15,884 bases of DNA from an uncultured Catenibacterium sp. Its GTDB lineage: Bacteria > Bacillota_I > Bacilli_A > Erysipelotrichales > Coprobacillaceae. A model generated the notes under the pieces. That model did not search any database. It was not told the origin of the DNA and saw only the letters and a list, made by a program, of their open reading frames with translations. The DNA is taken from NCBI GenBank assembly GCA_900764725.1, contig CAAFPB010000085.1, positions 1 through 15,884 on the forward strand. The letters are read 5' to 3'. This document shows positions 1 to 6,846 of this stretch, in pieces (within the stretch, counting starts at the first letter, position 1; each line of letters opens with the position of its first letter). Both the position numbers and the translations under genes were made by a program.

Positions 1-897
1 GTTGAAGTTCAAATATAAATAATACATATAACCCTGTTTGAACTTTACAAGACTATCTTTACCTTCATACTTATCAACTAAAGCTGAGTTAATAGTCGCA
101 AAATCAACTTTACCATTATCAAATGCTGCAGCTGCAGTCTTAGGATCTTGAACAAGATACATATTTAAACCATCTAATTCAATCTTATCTGCACCATAGT
201 ACTTATCATTCTTTTCAAAAGTAATCTTATTAGACTTAGTCCACTTAGTTACCTTGAATGGACCATTCGCAAGTAAATACTTCGCATCAGTAGCATATTT
301 AGACCCACACTTTTCAACAAATTTCTGATTCTGTGGATAGAAGCATGGGAATGTCATGATCTCTAGGAAATAAGGACATGGCTGAGATAAAGTAACCTGT
401 AATGTCTTCTTATCCTTTGCTTCAACACCTAGTTCCTTGATCTTATCACCAGCAGTTGTACCAAGTTCAGCGAGTTCATCCGCATTCTTAATACATGCAC
501 CTTCTTTACCAAAGATATAGGCATAGCTACCTGCATTCGCAATTAGTTTTCTCCATGAATAAACAAAATCATCAGCTGTTAAATCATCACCATTAGACCA
601 TTTTGCATTCTTTCTAATAGTAAATGTATAAGTTAATCCATCATCTGATAGCTTATAAGATGATGCAGCAGCTGGTACAAGCTTTGTACCGCCCTTTGCA
701 GTAATATCCATGAGTCCTTCACTAAATGCATGAATCGCATTAAATGAAACACCATCATCAGATACACTTGAATCTAGAGATGTTACATCTGCTTCACTTG
801 AAAAGTTATAAATCGCTTTATCGTCAGAAGTAGAACCACATCCCACTAACATAGAAGCAGCCAAGGCTGCTGCCACTATAATCTTGAGACTTTTCAT
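1..897 (-). CDS. OppA-like oligopeptide ABC transporter substrate-binding lipoprotein (partial, C-terminus beyond window)
   Basis: Extracellular solute-binding lipoprotein of the SBP_bac_5 (OppA/DppA) family, which captures peptides and hands them to an ABC permease. Translating from the ATG at 897 gives a signal peptide (MKSLKIIVAAALAASM) with a lipobox LVGC, so Cys20 should be lipidated. The mature part shows family hallmarks: a start resembling 'IYNFSSEADVTSLDSS', then 'GLMDIT', 'YTFTIRKNAKWSNGD' and 'DDFVYSWRKL'. About 299 codons are visible of the usual 520-560, so the C-terminal lobe lies outside the window. The start is supported by GGAGGGG 6-12 bases upstream. It has its own promoter and is probably not part of the lar operon. 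The ligand could be something other than a peptide, because this family also includes nickel-binding members. The upstream nickel operon makes that worth noting, but nothing in the visible sequence favours nickel. Confidence 0.9.
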   Translation of the reverse strand, partial: MKSLKIIVAAALAASMLVGCGSTSDDKAIYNFSSEADVTSLDSSVSDDGVSFNAIHAFSEGLMDITAKGGTKLVPAAASSYKLSDDGLTYTFTIRKNAKWSNGDDLTADDFVYSWRKLIANAGSYAYIFGKEGACIKNADELAELGTTAGDKIKELGVEAKDKKTLQVTLSQPCPYFLEIMTFPCFYPQNQKFVEKCGSKYATDAKYLLANGPFKVTKWTKSNKITFEKNDKYYGADKIELDGLNMYLVQDPKTAAAAFDNGKVDFATINSALVDKYEGKDSLVKFKQGYMYYLYLNFN

Positions 898-932
898 AAA
901 AATCCCCTCCATTTATAATCTTTATAAATATT

Positions 933-962
933 ATTATACGCTAAAACACTTTCTTTTGTACA
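933..962 (-). promoter_or_regulatory. Probable sigma-A promoter of the oppA-like gene
   Basis: On the minus strand a perfect -10 TATAAT (938-933) is preceded, after 18 bases, by TGTACA (962-957), which matches TTGACA at 4 of 6. Initiation near 926 would leave a short leader before the GGAGGGG ribosome binding site and the ATG at 897. Just upstream (972-986), TTATTA-AAC-TAATAA forms an AT-only hairpin followed by a T-rich stretch on the minus strand. This could weakly terminate the lar/nrdG transcript, but it is poor as a terminator. Confidence 0.5.
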
Positions 963-993
963 GAAAAATATTTATTAAACTAATAAGTATTTA

Positions 994-1500
994 TTATATC
1001 TCTTTGAATTCAACTAAAGTGATATCTTTATTTTCTTTTGTTTTCTTGATATCAATAATTCTTTGATTAGAAGAACCTCTGAATTTGAGATTCGCATCTT
1101 TTAATTCATTCACAAATGGTCCATCTACTAATACATCAACATAATCAAGTAATGGCTGTTTCCATTCCATAATTTCTTCATAAAGGAATGAAGAATAGAC
1201 CCAGATAGATTTAGTAGGACATTCTTTTTTGATATGTTTGAGTAATTCTAAAATATCGTCTCTGTTTTCTTCTTCAAAAGGTTCTCCACCTAAAAGTGTG
1301 AATCCTGCAATATGGGGTTTATTAATTAGTTTAATTAATACATCTTCTAATTCAGATGTAAAAGCCTTTCCTCCCTTAAAATCCCATGTTTCCTGATTAA
1401 AACAGAATGGACAATGACGATGACATCCTTGAGTATAAAGAGATACTCTAATACCTGGTCCATTCGCAATATCTACTTCTCTTATTTGTGCATAACGCAT
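994..1500 (-). CDS. nrdG: Anaerobic ribonucleotide reductase-activating protein-like radical SAM enzyme (NrdG family)
   Basis: Small radical SAM activase of the NrdG type. These proteins use a [4Fe-4S] cluster and S-adenosylmethionine to place a glycyl radical on the class III ribonucleotide reductase NrdD. The cluster motif CHRHCPFC (CX3CX2C) lies at residues 26-33 of the 168-residue protein, preceded by 'DIANGPGIRVSLYTQG', and the SAM-binding GGEP lies at about 72-75. The length fits NrdG (150-180 residues). I start at the ATG at 1500 because the GAGG lies 8 bases upstream. A GTG at 1509 overlaps the ribosome binding site and is unlikely. Odd point: no nrdD is visible, and the gene follows larO by 23 bases as the apparent last gene of the nickel-pincer operon. 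It could serve an nrdD elsewhere or another glycyl radical enzyme. Confidence 0.88.
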   Translation of the reverse strand: MRYAQIREVDIANGPGIRVSLYTQGCHRHCPFCFNQETWDFKGGKAFTSELEDVLIKLINKPHIAGFTLLGGEPFEEENRDDILELLKHIKKECPTKSIWVYSSFLYEEIMEWKQPLLDYVDVLVDGPFVNELKDANLKFRGSSNQRIIDIKKTKENKDITLVEFKEI

Positions 1501-1523
1501 CTTTTTCACCTCACAAAGTTCTA

Positions 1524-2252
1524 TTATATACTCTTTTGTCTACTAAATGAAAGAGGAAGCTCTAAACCATTTTCTTCAAGAAGCTTTTTATTTGTTAAGA
1601 TGTCTTGAGTTGGTCCATCTGCAACAAGCTTTCCATTAGATAGTAATAAAACACGATCACATGTATCATAAATAAAATCTAAATCATGGGACGCTATCAA
1701 CATTGTATAAGGGAGTTCATTTAATACGTTGATGAGTCCACGACGATGTCTAGGATCTAATGAAACAGAAGGTTCATCAAATAATAGAATATCTGGACGC
1801 ATAGAAAGGACTGTCGCAATGGCAGCTCTTTTTTTCTCTCCACCAGATAATCGATAAATCTTTTCATGCTTCTTTTCCTGCATATGTACAAGATCCAACG
1901 CTTTATTGATACGTTCTTCTAATTCATCTCCCTGTAATCCTTCATTCATTGGTCCAAAGGCTACATCCTCATATACAGAAGACATAAAGAGCTGATTATC
2001 TGAATCCTGGAAAACATAACCTATATGGGAACGAATGGATGCAAGGTTTTGATTGTTCATAGTTAAATCTGTAACTTTCAGTTCTCCCCGACCATTTTCT
2101 ATTCCAATAATAGTTTTAAGAAGTGTAGATTTCCCTGCTCCATTACAGCCAATGAGTCCTACTTTTTCACCTCTTTGGATATGAAAATTCAAATCATCTA
2201 ATATAATACGATTCTCTATATAAGAGAAAGAGAAATGATTCAGTTTAATCAT
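1524..2252 (-). CDS. larO: Nickel/cobalt ECF-type transporter ATPase (LarO/CbiO)
   Basis: ATP-hydrolysing subunit of an energy-coupling-factor metal importer, acting at the inner face of the membrane with LarQ and LarMN. In the 242-residue protein I see Walker A GCNGAGKST (35-43), Q-loop Gln82, the CbiO-typical 'DNQLF' after it, signature LSGGE (135-139), Walker B ILLFDE (155-160) and the switch histidine in 'IASHDL'. The start chosen is the ATG at 2252. It overlaps the larQ stop as ATGA and has AGGAG at suitable spacing inside the end of larQ. A further upstream ATG at 2288 would add 12 residues that do not resemble the family. The order larMN-larQ-larO matches the lar nickel transporter of Lactobacillus plantarum. 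Nickel rather than cobalt is inferred from the lar genes upstream. Confidence 0.93.
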   Translation of the reverse strand: MIKLNHFSFSYIENRIILDDLNFHIQRGEKVGLIGCNGAGKSTLLKTIIGIENGRGELKVTDLTMNNQNLASIRSHIGYVFQDSDNQLFMSSVYEDVAFGPMNEGLQGDELEERINKALDLVHMQEKKHEKIYRLSGGEKKRAAIATVLSMRPDILLFDEPSVSLDPRHRRGLINVLNELPYTMLIASHDLDFIYDTCDRVLLLSNGKLVADGPTQDILTNKKLLEENGLELPLSFSRQKSI

Positions 2253-2983
2253 AAGGTCACTCCTTTTAAAAATAGTAATAGTATACACATAATACCAAAT
2301 GTAAGTTTAGATAACTTATAATCATATTTTTGTGATTGTAATGGCATTACACCTTTAAAGCCTCTTAACATCATAGATTGATAGACATTCATAGCACGAT
2401 CAATGGAACGAAGCATCATTGAACCAACTAATGTACCCCATGTCTTTATAGAAATACCAATCTGGCCTGGCGCACGTAAGCTATAGGCAAGCAAAGTTTT
2501 ATCTGTTTCTTTAAAGAAAAGAATGAGATATCTTTGGATTAACATGATGACGACAATAAGAGATTGAGGCACTTTTAGTTTAGATAATCCCATACAGAGT
2601 TCCTCCATAGATGTTGTGGTCATCAATATGTAAGAGAATAGTAAAGCAAATATTCCTTTTAATGCGAGCACAATAAAACAAGTGATTCCATATCCCTTAA
2701 AGAATAAGAAAGGTGTTCCCATAAAGAGTAATAAAGCCACTAATGGTTTGAGTTCTCCTAGACATTTGAATAAATTGATTTCTCCAAGCATTGAAAATAA
2801 GAGTAATGGTAAAAACATCACTACAATATAAATATTATGAATAGAATAAGAAGCAGTGATTATCAAATAAAGTAATACAATCAAAATCTTATAAGTGGGA
2901 TGAATGGCAGAAAGAATGGTTGTACGCTTAGAAAGTGCATCAATTTGATGCACTCTCTTAATGGCTTTCTGTATGTTTTTCAT
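2249..2983 (-). CDS. larQ: Nickel/cobalt ECF transporter transmembrane subunit (LarQ/CbiQ)
   Basis: CbiQ/EcfT-family membrane protein that couples ATP hydrolysis to the substrate-specific subunit. It is 244 residues with several hydrophobic helices (for example 'ILIVLLYLIITASYSI' near the N-terminus) and a C-terminal helix. The coupling motif of the family appears as 'AYSLRAPGQIG' and again as 'SMMLRGFKG' (Ala-Arg-Gly-type boxes). The start is uncertain: the ATG at 2983 lies 26 bases inside larMN and lacks a clear ribosome binding site, so translation is probably coupled to larMN. A GTG at 2953 (just before 'HQIDALS') is an alternative that would shorten the N-terminus by ten residues. The stop overlaps the larO start (ATGA). 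Confidence 0.9.
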   Translation of the reverse strand: MKNIQKAIKRVHQIDALSKRTTILSAIHPTYKILIVLLYLIITASYSIHNIYIVVMFLPLLLFSMLGEINLFKCLGELKPLVALLLFMGTPFLFFKGYGITCFIVLALKGIFALLFSYILMTTTSMEELCMGLSKLKVPQSLIVVIMLIQRYLILFFKETDKTLLAYSLRAPGQIGISIKTWGTLVGSMMLRSIDRAMNVYQSMMLRGFKGVMPLQSQKYDYKLSKLTFGIMCILLLFLKGVTL

Positions 2984-3944
2984 GATAACGATGAATGAGC
3001 ATATAGAGTCCTATGACAACTAAGACTCCAACGATTCCTGCAAACATCCCACCTAAGATTGATTCATGTCCTGCAATATTATAGTCAGGTAATAATGCAG
3101 TGAGTTCCTGAACACGCGAAGACAAAGAATAAATAGCCCCTTTATGTTGTAATTCTGTAGAACCAGTCAACTGTAAAATAGACCATTCTAATCCATCAGG
3201 AAAGGCACTTGCGAATATTGATAAGATCCCAGCCACTGCAACAGAGAGACCACCAAAGAGTGCAAGAAGCTTCTTTTTAGATGTTTTTGCTAGTTTAGTT
3301 GTGTGCCCCTGCCAGATAAGTTCTGGACGTGCTTCATAAATAAATGATAGAACTAAGCCTGTAATAATACCTTCTACTGCACCTATTGCAAGATGAATAG
3401 GCTGCATCACACCAATGAATAAGTTCCATGGGAGTGCTGTAATACCTGATAATTCTGTTTCTACAACTACTGAGAAGGCACCTAATTGTAAAGAGATGAT
3501 AGAACCTAAGATAGAGGCAATCATTAAGTTCTTCTTAGATAATTTTTTACTGATTATCGGCTTAAATATCAACATTGAAGAGATAAAGCATCCATAAAAT
3601 GCCATATTCCATATATTACATCCTAGGGCAAGTAACCCACCATCCGCAAAAAGCAGACATTGTATTGCCAGTATACCTACCATCGTTAAGAAACCTGCAT
3701 AAGGGCCAAGTAACGCTGTTAACATGAGTCCTCCTGTTAAGTGTCCTGATGAACCTGTTCCAGGGATAGTGAAATTGATCATCTGGGCTGCAAAGACAAA
3801 GGCACCCATAACCCCCATCATTGGAAGTTTCTGTGGATTATTTTCTTCTTCTAGTTTTTTAATTGAATAAATAGTCATTGCACCTGATGCCAGATACATC
3901 GTTGTCGCAACAGCAGGTGAGACCAAGGCGTCAGCCATATGCAT
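2958..3944 (-). CDS. larMN: Nickel ECF transporter substrate-binding membrane protein with fused PDGLE domain (LarMN/NikMN)
   Basis: Substrate-capture subunit of a nickel importer, a fusion of a CbiM/NikM-type protein with a NikN-like PDGLE domain. The start at 3944 gives the N-terminus MHMADALVSP, in which Met1, His2 and a conserved downstream histidine (His68 in 'GSSGHLTGG') form the metal site known in NikM. An N-terminal extension from the ATG at 3980 would bury this site and break function. GGAGGA lies 8-13 bases upstream and supports the choice. The C-terminal part has PDGLEW at 249-254, followed by a final membrane helix (about 308-322). The protein is 328 residues, typical of NikMN. 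The gene begins one base after the larE stop. The PDGLE fusion and the lar context both favour nickel. Confidence 0.92.
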   Translation of the reverse strand: MHMADALVSPAVATTMYLASGAMTIYSIKKLEEENNPQKLPMMGVMGAFVFAAQMINFTIPGTGSSGHLTGGLMLTALLGPYAGFLTMVGILAIQCLLFADGGLLALGCNIWNMAFYGCFISSMLIFKPIISKKLSKKNLMIASILGSIISLQLGAFSVVVETELSGITALPWNLFIGVMQPIHLAIGAVEGIITGLVLSFIYEARPELIWQGHTTKLAKTSKKKLLALFGGLSVAVAGILSIFASAFPDGLEWSILQLTGSTELQHKGAIYSLSSRVQELTALLPDYNIAGHESILGGMFAGIVGVLVVIGLYMLIHRYHEKHTESH

Positions 3945-3945
3945 A

Positions 3946-4746
3946 TTATTTTTCCTCCAGTTTAATATCCTGACTACCACTTCTAAATCCTTCTAGATCA
4001 AGTGTTAGATAGTCATATCCTAATTCTTTAATAAAAAAGACAATCTCTTGACGGTAGTCCATACATTTCATAAAAGCATCCTGATCAATTTCTAAACGTA
4101 CTAAGTCATTATGTATTCTTGCACGTACATTGTAGAACCCACATGCATGAAGATAATCTTCAATCTTTTCTACTTTACGCATTTTCTCATAATTAAGTAA
4201 TGTATGATAAGGAAATCTTGTTGCAAGACATGGTGAAGAAGGCTTATTAGCTGCTTTTAAACCATAAGTACCAGCCAATTCTCTAATTTCTTTTTTAGTC
4301 ATATTAGCCTCTAAGAGTGGACTATGTAATCCTAATTCCTTAATTGCTTTGATACCAGGACGATATTGTTTTAAATCATCAGCGTTTGTACCTTCAAGAA
4401 TAGTAAAAATACCTAAACTATGTGCGAGTTCCTTCACTTTAGTAAACATATACTTCTTACATAAATAACAACGATCTACAGGATTATTCTCTATTCCTGC
4501 ACCTTCTAATTCATCTACATGAATCACTTTATGAATCGCCCCTAATTCTTCAGCTATTTGCTTGGCTTCATCTGCTTCCATCACAGGATGAAGCGCCGTT
4601 TGAATAGTAACAGCATAGACATGCGTATGATAATTTTTTGAAGCTTCAACTGCCATTTTTAATAAGAGTGTACTGTCTACGCCACCAGAAAAAGCAATCA
4701 TGACATCTTCATGTAGATACTGATCAATGATGGTTAATAAATTCAT
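3946..4746 (-). CDS. larE: LarE, pyridinium-3,5-bisthiocarboxylic acid mononucleotide synthase (sulfur transferase)
   Basis: PP-loop ATP pyrophosphatase that activates the carboxylates of P2CMN by adenylation and replaces them with thiocarboxylates during nickel-pincer cofactor synthesis. The PP-loop SGGVDST is at residues 20-26 of 266. Cys173 in 'SSPCLATR' aligns with the sulfur-donating cysteine of L. plantarum LarE (Cys176 there). There is also a CYLC pair (Cys93 and Cys96), so three cysteines are available. I choose the ATG at 4746 because AGGAG is well spaced upstream and the PP-loop then sits near the N-terminus. A start at 4803 would add an unrelated hydrophobic stretch encoded inside larC2. 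The gene overlaps larC2 by 23 bases and is translationally coupled to larMN. Confidence 0.94.
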   Translation of the reverse strand: MNLLTIIDQYLHEDVMIAFSGGVDSTLLLKMAVEASKNYHTHVYAVTIQTALHPVMEADEAKQIAEELGAIHKVIHVDELEGAGIENNPVDRCYLCKKYMFTKVKELAHSLGIFTILEGTNADDLKQYRPGIKAIKELGLHSPLLEANMTKKEIRELAGTYGLKAANKPSSPCLATRFPYHTLLNYEKMRKVEKIEDYLHACGFYNVRARIHNDLVRLEIDQDAFMKCMDYRQEIVFFIKELGYDYLTLDLEGFRSGSQDIKLEEK

Positions 4747-5188
4747 AATAACTCCTTTCCAGCAATTGATAAACATCAATAATAGACAAATTATGTTTTT
4801 CACTTAATAACTTCGCACTTTCATATTCAGGATACGCTCTTTTCTCTCCATCTATATTGACCACCTTAAATACAGCATCACCTAAAGGTGTAGAAATTGT
4901 TTCAAAAGTTCTTTGAAGAACTGTACGTTCCATGTAAGTACGTCTAATACCGATAGTACTTGTTTCTTTAAAAATGATTGTTTCTAATTCTTTTCTTTTT
5001 TCTTCATCACATAATACATTGAGCAAGTAAGCAGGTCTGTTCTTTTTCATCATCACTGGAATATAATGGACATCTTTTGCGCCATGATTCATTAATAATT
5101 CCATTACATGACCTAATACTTCTCCTGTACTATCATCAATATTTGTTTCTAGCTTACAAACTTGATCAGTGCCTGGGTGTTGTTTCAA
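4724..5188 (-). CDS. larC2: LarC2, C-terminal part of the nickel insertion enzyme LarC (needs frameshift)
   Basis: C-terminal half of LarC, which inserts nickel into the pincer cofactor using CTP. The 154-residue frame carries the family segment 'LETNIDDSTGEVLGHVME' that follows directly after the LarC1 sequence in single-frame homologues. Its open frame begins just after a TGA (5191-5189). The only possible early start is a TTG at 5188 with no ribosome binding site, so it is probably not translated on its own. It lies in the +1 frame relative to larC1, and the two frames overlap over 5166-5188. In L. plantarum larC is likewise split and joined by programmed ribosomal frameshifting. The best slip site here is CCC-A followed by GG within the overlap, with the Pro tRNA moving from CCC to CCA. 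A sequencing error is the alternative. Confidence 0.9.
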   Translation of the reverse strand: MKQHPGTDQVCKLETNIDDSTGEVLGHVMELLMNHGAKDVHYIPVMMKKNRPAYLLNVLCDEEKRKELETIIFKETSTIGIRRTYMERTVLQRTFETISTPLGDAVFKVVNIDGEKRAYPEYESAKLLSEKHNLSIIDVYQLLERSYYEFINHH

Positions 5189-5191
5189 TCA
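5166..5191 (-). promoter_or_regulatory. Candidate +1 programmed frameshift window between larC1 and larC2
   Basis: The larC2 frame is closed by TGA at 5191-5189 and the larC1 frame by TGA at 5168-5166, so any frame change must occur in the 20-odd bases between them. The larC1 reading is TTG ATT GAA ACA ACA CCC then AGG CAC TGA. A CCC codon followed by A lets a proline tRNA re-pair perfectly on CCA after a one-base forward slip, with the slow arginine codon AGG waiting in the A site and the stop two codons later. No other codon in the window re-pairs well. The predicted junction is ...IETTP-GTDQVCK.... Confidence 0.55.
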
Positions 5192-5960
5192 ACATCGCAC
5201 GAAGTAAGCTTGGTCTTTCATAAGCACGTTTTCCTGCTCCTATACCTGTTTTCTTAATTGTGAAGGTAGAAGGAAGTGTATGAGATGTCACAATAGACGC
5301 AGCAATGGCAGCGCCTGTAGGAGTCACTAATTCACCTTTGATAGTATCAATATGAATAGGTAAATGATGACTAGACACAATATTATTCACTGCAGGAACT
5401 GGGATAGGAAGTGTTCCATGAGCACAATTCACAGTACCTGTTCCTTCATAAATAACCGGAATATAGACTTCATCAATCCCTAAATCATCAAAGCATACCG
5501 CTGCAGAAATAATATCTACAATAGAATCCACAGCACCTACTTCATGAAAATGCACTTCTTCAATAGTTGTACCATGGGCTTTTGCCTCTGCTTCGCCTAA
5601 AATAGTGAAGATCTTTTTAGCTAATTCTTTAGCATGATCTGTCATTTGTGCATGATCAATGATATTTAAAATATCATGCAAGTGACGATGTTCATGATGA
5701 TGGTGATGTTCATGATGCGTATGTTCACCATATAAGTAATTCATATCATGATCATGATTATCATGATCCAAAACAACATTAAAATCACAGACATCAAGTC
5801 CTGATTTATTGACTCTTGTGATTTCAGTTTTAAACCCTGTAAGAGGTAATGATGAAAGAACTTCTTCTAATACTTCTTTTGAAGCCCCTAGATCAAGTAA
5901 GCTTGCGACAAACATATCTCCACTTATTCCAGAATAACATTCTAAATATAATTGATTCAT
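5166..5960 (-). CDS. larC1: LarC1, N-terminal part of the nickel insertion enzyme LarC
   Basis: First 264 residues of the CTP-dependent nickel-insertion protein LarC (DUF111 family). It begins 'MNQLYLECYSGISGDMFVASLLDLG', the family's standard opening. A histidine-rich segment (roughly residues 66-95, with runs such as HHEHHHHHEHRH) is likely to bind or store nickel. Next come 'EVHFHEVGAVDSIVDI' and 'GELVTPTGAAIAAS', both typical. The start ATG at 5960 overlaps the larB stop as ATGA. The frame ends at TGA (5168-5166) in the middle of a conserved region: after 'LLRAMLIETTPRH' the expected continuation is in the larC2 frame. Terminating product and frameshifted full-length LarC may both be made, as reported for lactobacilli. 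Confidence 0.94.
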   Translation of the reverse strand: MNQLYLECYSGISGDMFVASLLDLGASKEVLEEVLSSLPLTGFKTEITRVNKSGLDVCDFNVVLDHDNHDHDMNYLYGEHTHHEHHHHHEHRHLHDILNIIDHAQMTDHAKELAKKIFTILGEAEAKAHGTTIEEVHFHEVGAVDSIVDIISAAVCFDDLGIDEVYIPVIYEGTGTVNCAHGTLPIPVPAVNNIVSSHHLPIHIDTIKGELVTPTGAAIAASIVTSHTLPSTFTIKKTGIGAGKRAYERPSLLRAMLIETTPRH

Positions 5961-6700
5961 TTTGATTCCCCCGTTCTATTAATCTGAGTTGCGATATAAC
6001 CTGCACCATAGCCATTATCAATATTCACTACCGCAATACCATTGGCACAGGAATTAATCATTGTAAGTAAAGCACTGACACCATGAAAGCTGGCTCCATA
6101 ACCCACTGATGTAGGTACTGCAATAACAGGACAATCTACTAGGCCACCAATAACACTTGCAAGAGCGCCTTCCATTCCTGCCACCGCAATAATACATCGT
6201 GCAGATTGCAGGATATCCAGTTGAGATAATAAGCGATGAATACCACTCACACCTACATCATACAAACGTTCTACATGACTACCAAAGAATTCAGCTGTCT
6301 GTGCTGCTTCTTCAGCCACATTAAGATCTGCTGTACCAGCACTACATACAACAATCTTCCCTTTATGTTCCTTTTCTTTTTCTATCTTAATAATATGTGA
6401 TAATGGATTATATTCTAGTTCAGGAAATTCATTCTTTAAGAGTTCATATTGATGTACTGAGGCTCTTGTCCCAAGTACTTCTCCCTGCACCTCATAAAGT
6501 CTTCTCACAATACCGACTAAGTGATCATCTGCTTTTCCCTGGCAATAAATCACTTCCTGAAAACCTGAACGTATTTCTCTATTTGTATCTAATTTTGCAT
6601 AGCCTAATTCTTCAAAAGCTGATTTCTTAAAGAATTGTTCGGCTTCTTCTACAGATAGTTCTCCTGTTTTAACCTTTTCTAGTACTTCCTTTGTTTCCAT
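5957..6700 (-). CDS. larB: LarB, pyridinium-3,5-biscarboxylic acid mononucleotide synthase
   Basis: First enzyme of nickel-pincer nucleotide synthesis. It carboxylates the pyridinium ring of nicotinic acid adenine dinucleotide at C5 and hydrolyses the phosphoanhydride to release AMP. The 247-residue protein has a LarB N-terminal region and a PurE-like C-terminal domain with 'IVVCSAGTADLNVAEEAAQTA', 'DVGVSGIHRLL' and 'VAGMEGALASVIGGLVDCPVIAVPTSVGYG'. Cys218 in 'INSCANGIAVVNIDNG' is close in position to the cysteine reported to bind the substrate ring in L. plantarum LarB (Cys221). AAGGTGG upstream of the ATG at 6700 is a good ribosome binding site. It is the first gene of the operon, and its stop overlaps larC1 as ATGA. 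Unlike the lactobacillus operon, no larA precedes it. Confidence 0.95.
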   Translation of the reverse strand: METKEVLEKVKTGELSVEEAEQFFKKSAFEELGYAKLDTNREIRSGFQEVIYCQGKADDHLVGIVRRLYEVQGEVLGTRASVHQYELLKNEFPELEYNPLSHIIKIEKEKEHKGKIVVCSAGTADLNVAEEAAQTAEFFGSHVERLYDVGVSGIHRLLSQLDILQSARCIIAVAGMEGALASVIGGLVDCPVIAVPTSVGYGASFHGVSALLTMINSCANGIAVVNIDNGYGAGYIATQINRTGESK

Positions 6701-6724
6701 ACAATCACCACCTTTATTAGGGTA

Positions 6725-6749
6725 ACATTAAACCCTGGTTTAGTGTCAA
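6725..6749 (-). promoter_or_regulatory. Inverted repeat with adjoining TTGACA upstream of larB (candidate operator/promoter)
   Basis: A near-perfect dyad occupies 6725-6746. Its core TAAACC-AG-GGTTTA (minus strand) is perfect, and outer ACA/TGT arms extend it with one mismatch. A perfect -35-like TTGACA (6749-6744, minus strand) overlaps its edge. The best -10 downstream is poor (TACCCT at 19-base spacing), so this may be an operator lying in the leader of the upstream promoter at 6765-6770, or a promoter that needs an activator. The regulator is unknown; no larR gene is in the window. Confidence 0.5.
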
Positions 6750-6754
6750 ATGTT

Positions 6755-6773
6755 TTGTATATTCATTATACAA
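6755..6773 (-). promoter_or_regulatory. Palindrome containing the probable -10 element of the lar operon promoter
   Basis: TTGTATA-N5-TATACAA is a perfect 7-base-arm inverted repeat. On the minus strand it contains TATAAT (6770-6765). The only -35-like hexamer at a usable distance is TTGTGA, 19 bases upstream and inside the preceding terminator stem, matching the consensus at 4 of 6. Initiation near 6758 would give a leader of about 58 bases before larB. The palindrome over the -10 suggests a repressor site. Confidence 0.45.
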
Positions 6774-6777
6774 TGAA

Positions 6778-6812
6778 GAAAAAAATAGTTCACAAGAAAA
6801 CTTGCGAACTAT
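6778..6812 (-). terminator. Rho-independent terminator after the XRE regulator gene
   Basis: On the minus strand ATAGTTCGCAAG-TTTT-CTTGTGAACTAT forms a 12-pair stem with one G-U pair, followed at once by a run of seven T. It lies 35-69 bases after the stop of the XRE gene and just before the lar promoter region, so it separates the two transcription units. Confidence 0.85.
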
Positions 6813-6846
6813 CACTTTTCTAATAATTATTTTAAGATTGAATAAA

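Noticed and set aside
4724..5188. larC2 considered as a separately translated gene
   Set aside because: It has no ATG near its start, no ribosome binding site, and the protein homology is continuous with larC1.
6701..6780. NiCo riboswitch or NikR operator before larB
   Set aside because: The leader is too short for the four-way riboswitch fold and the NikR GTATGA-N16-TCATAC pattern is absent. Only simple palindromes are seen.
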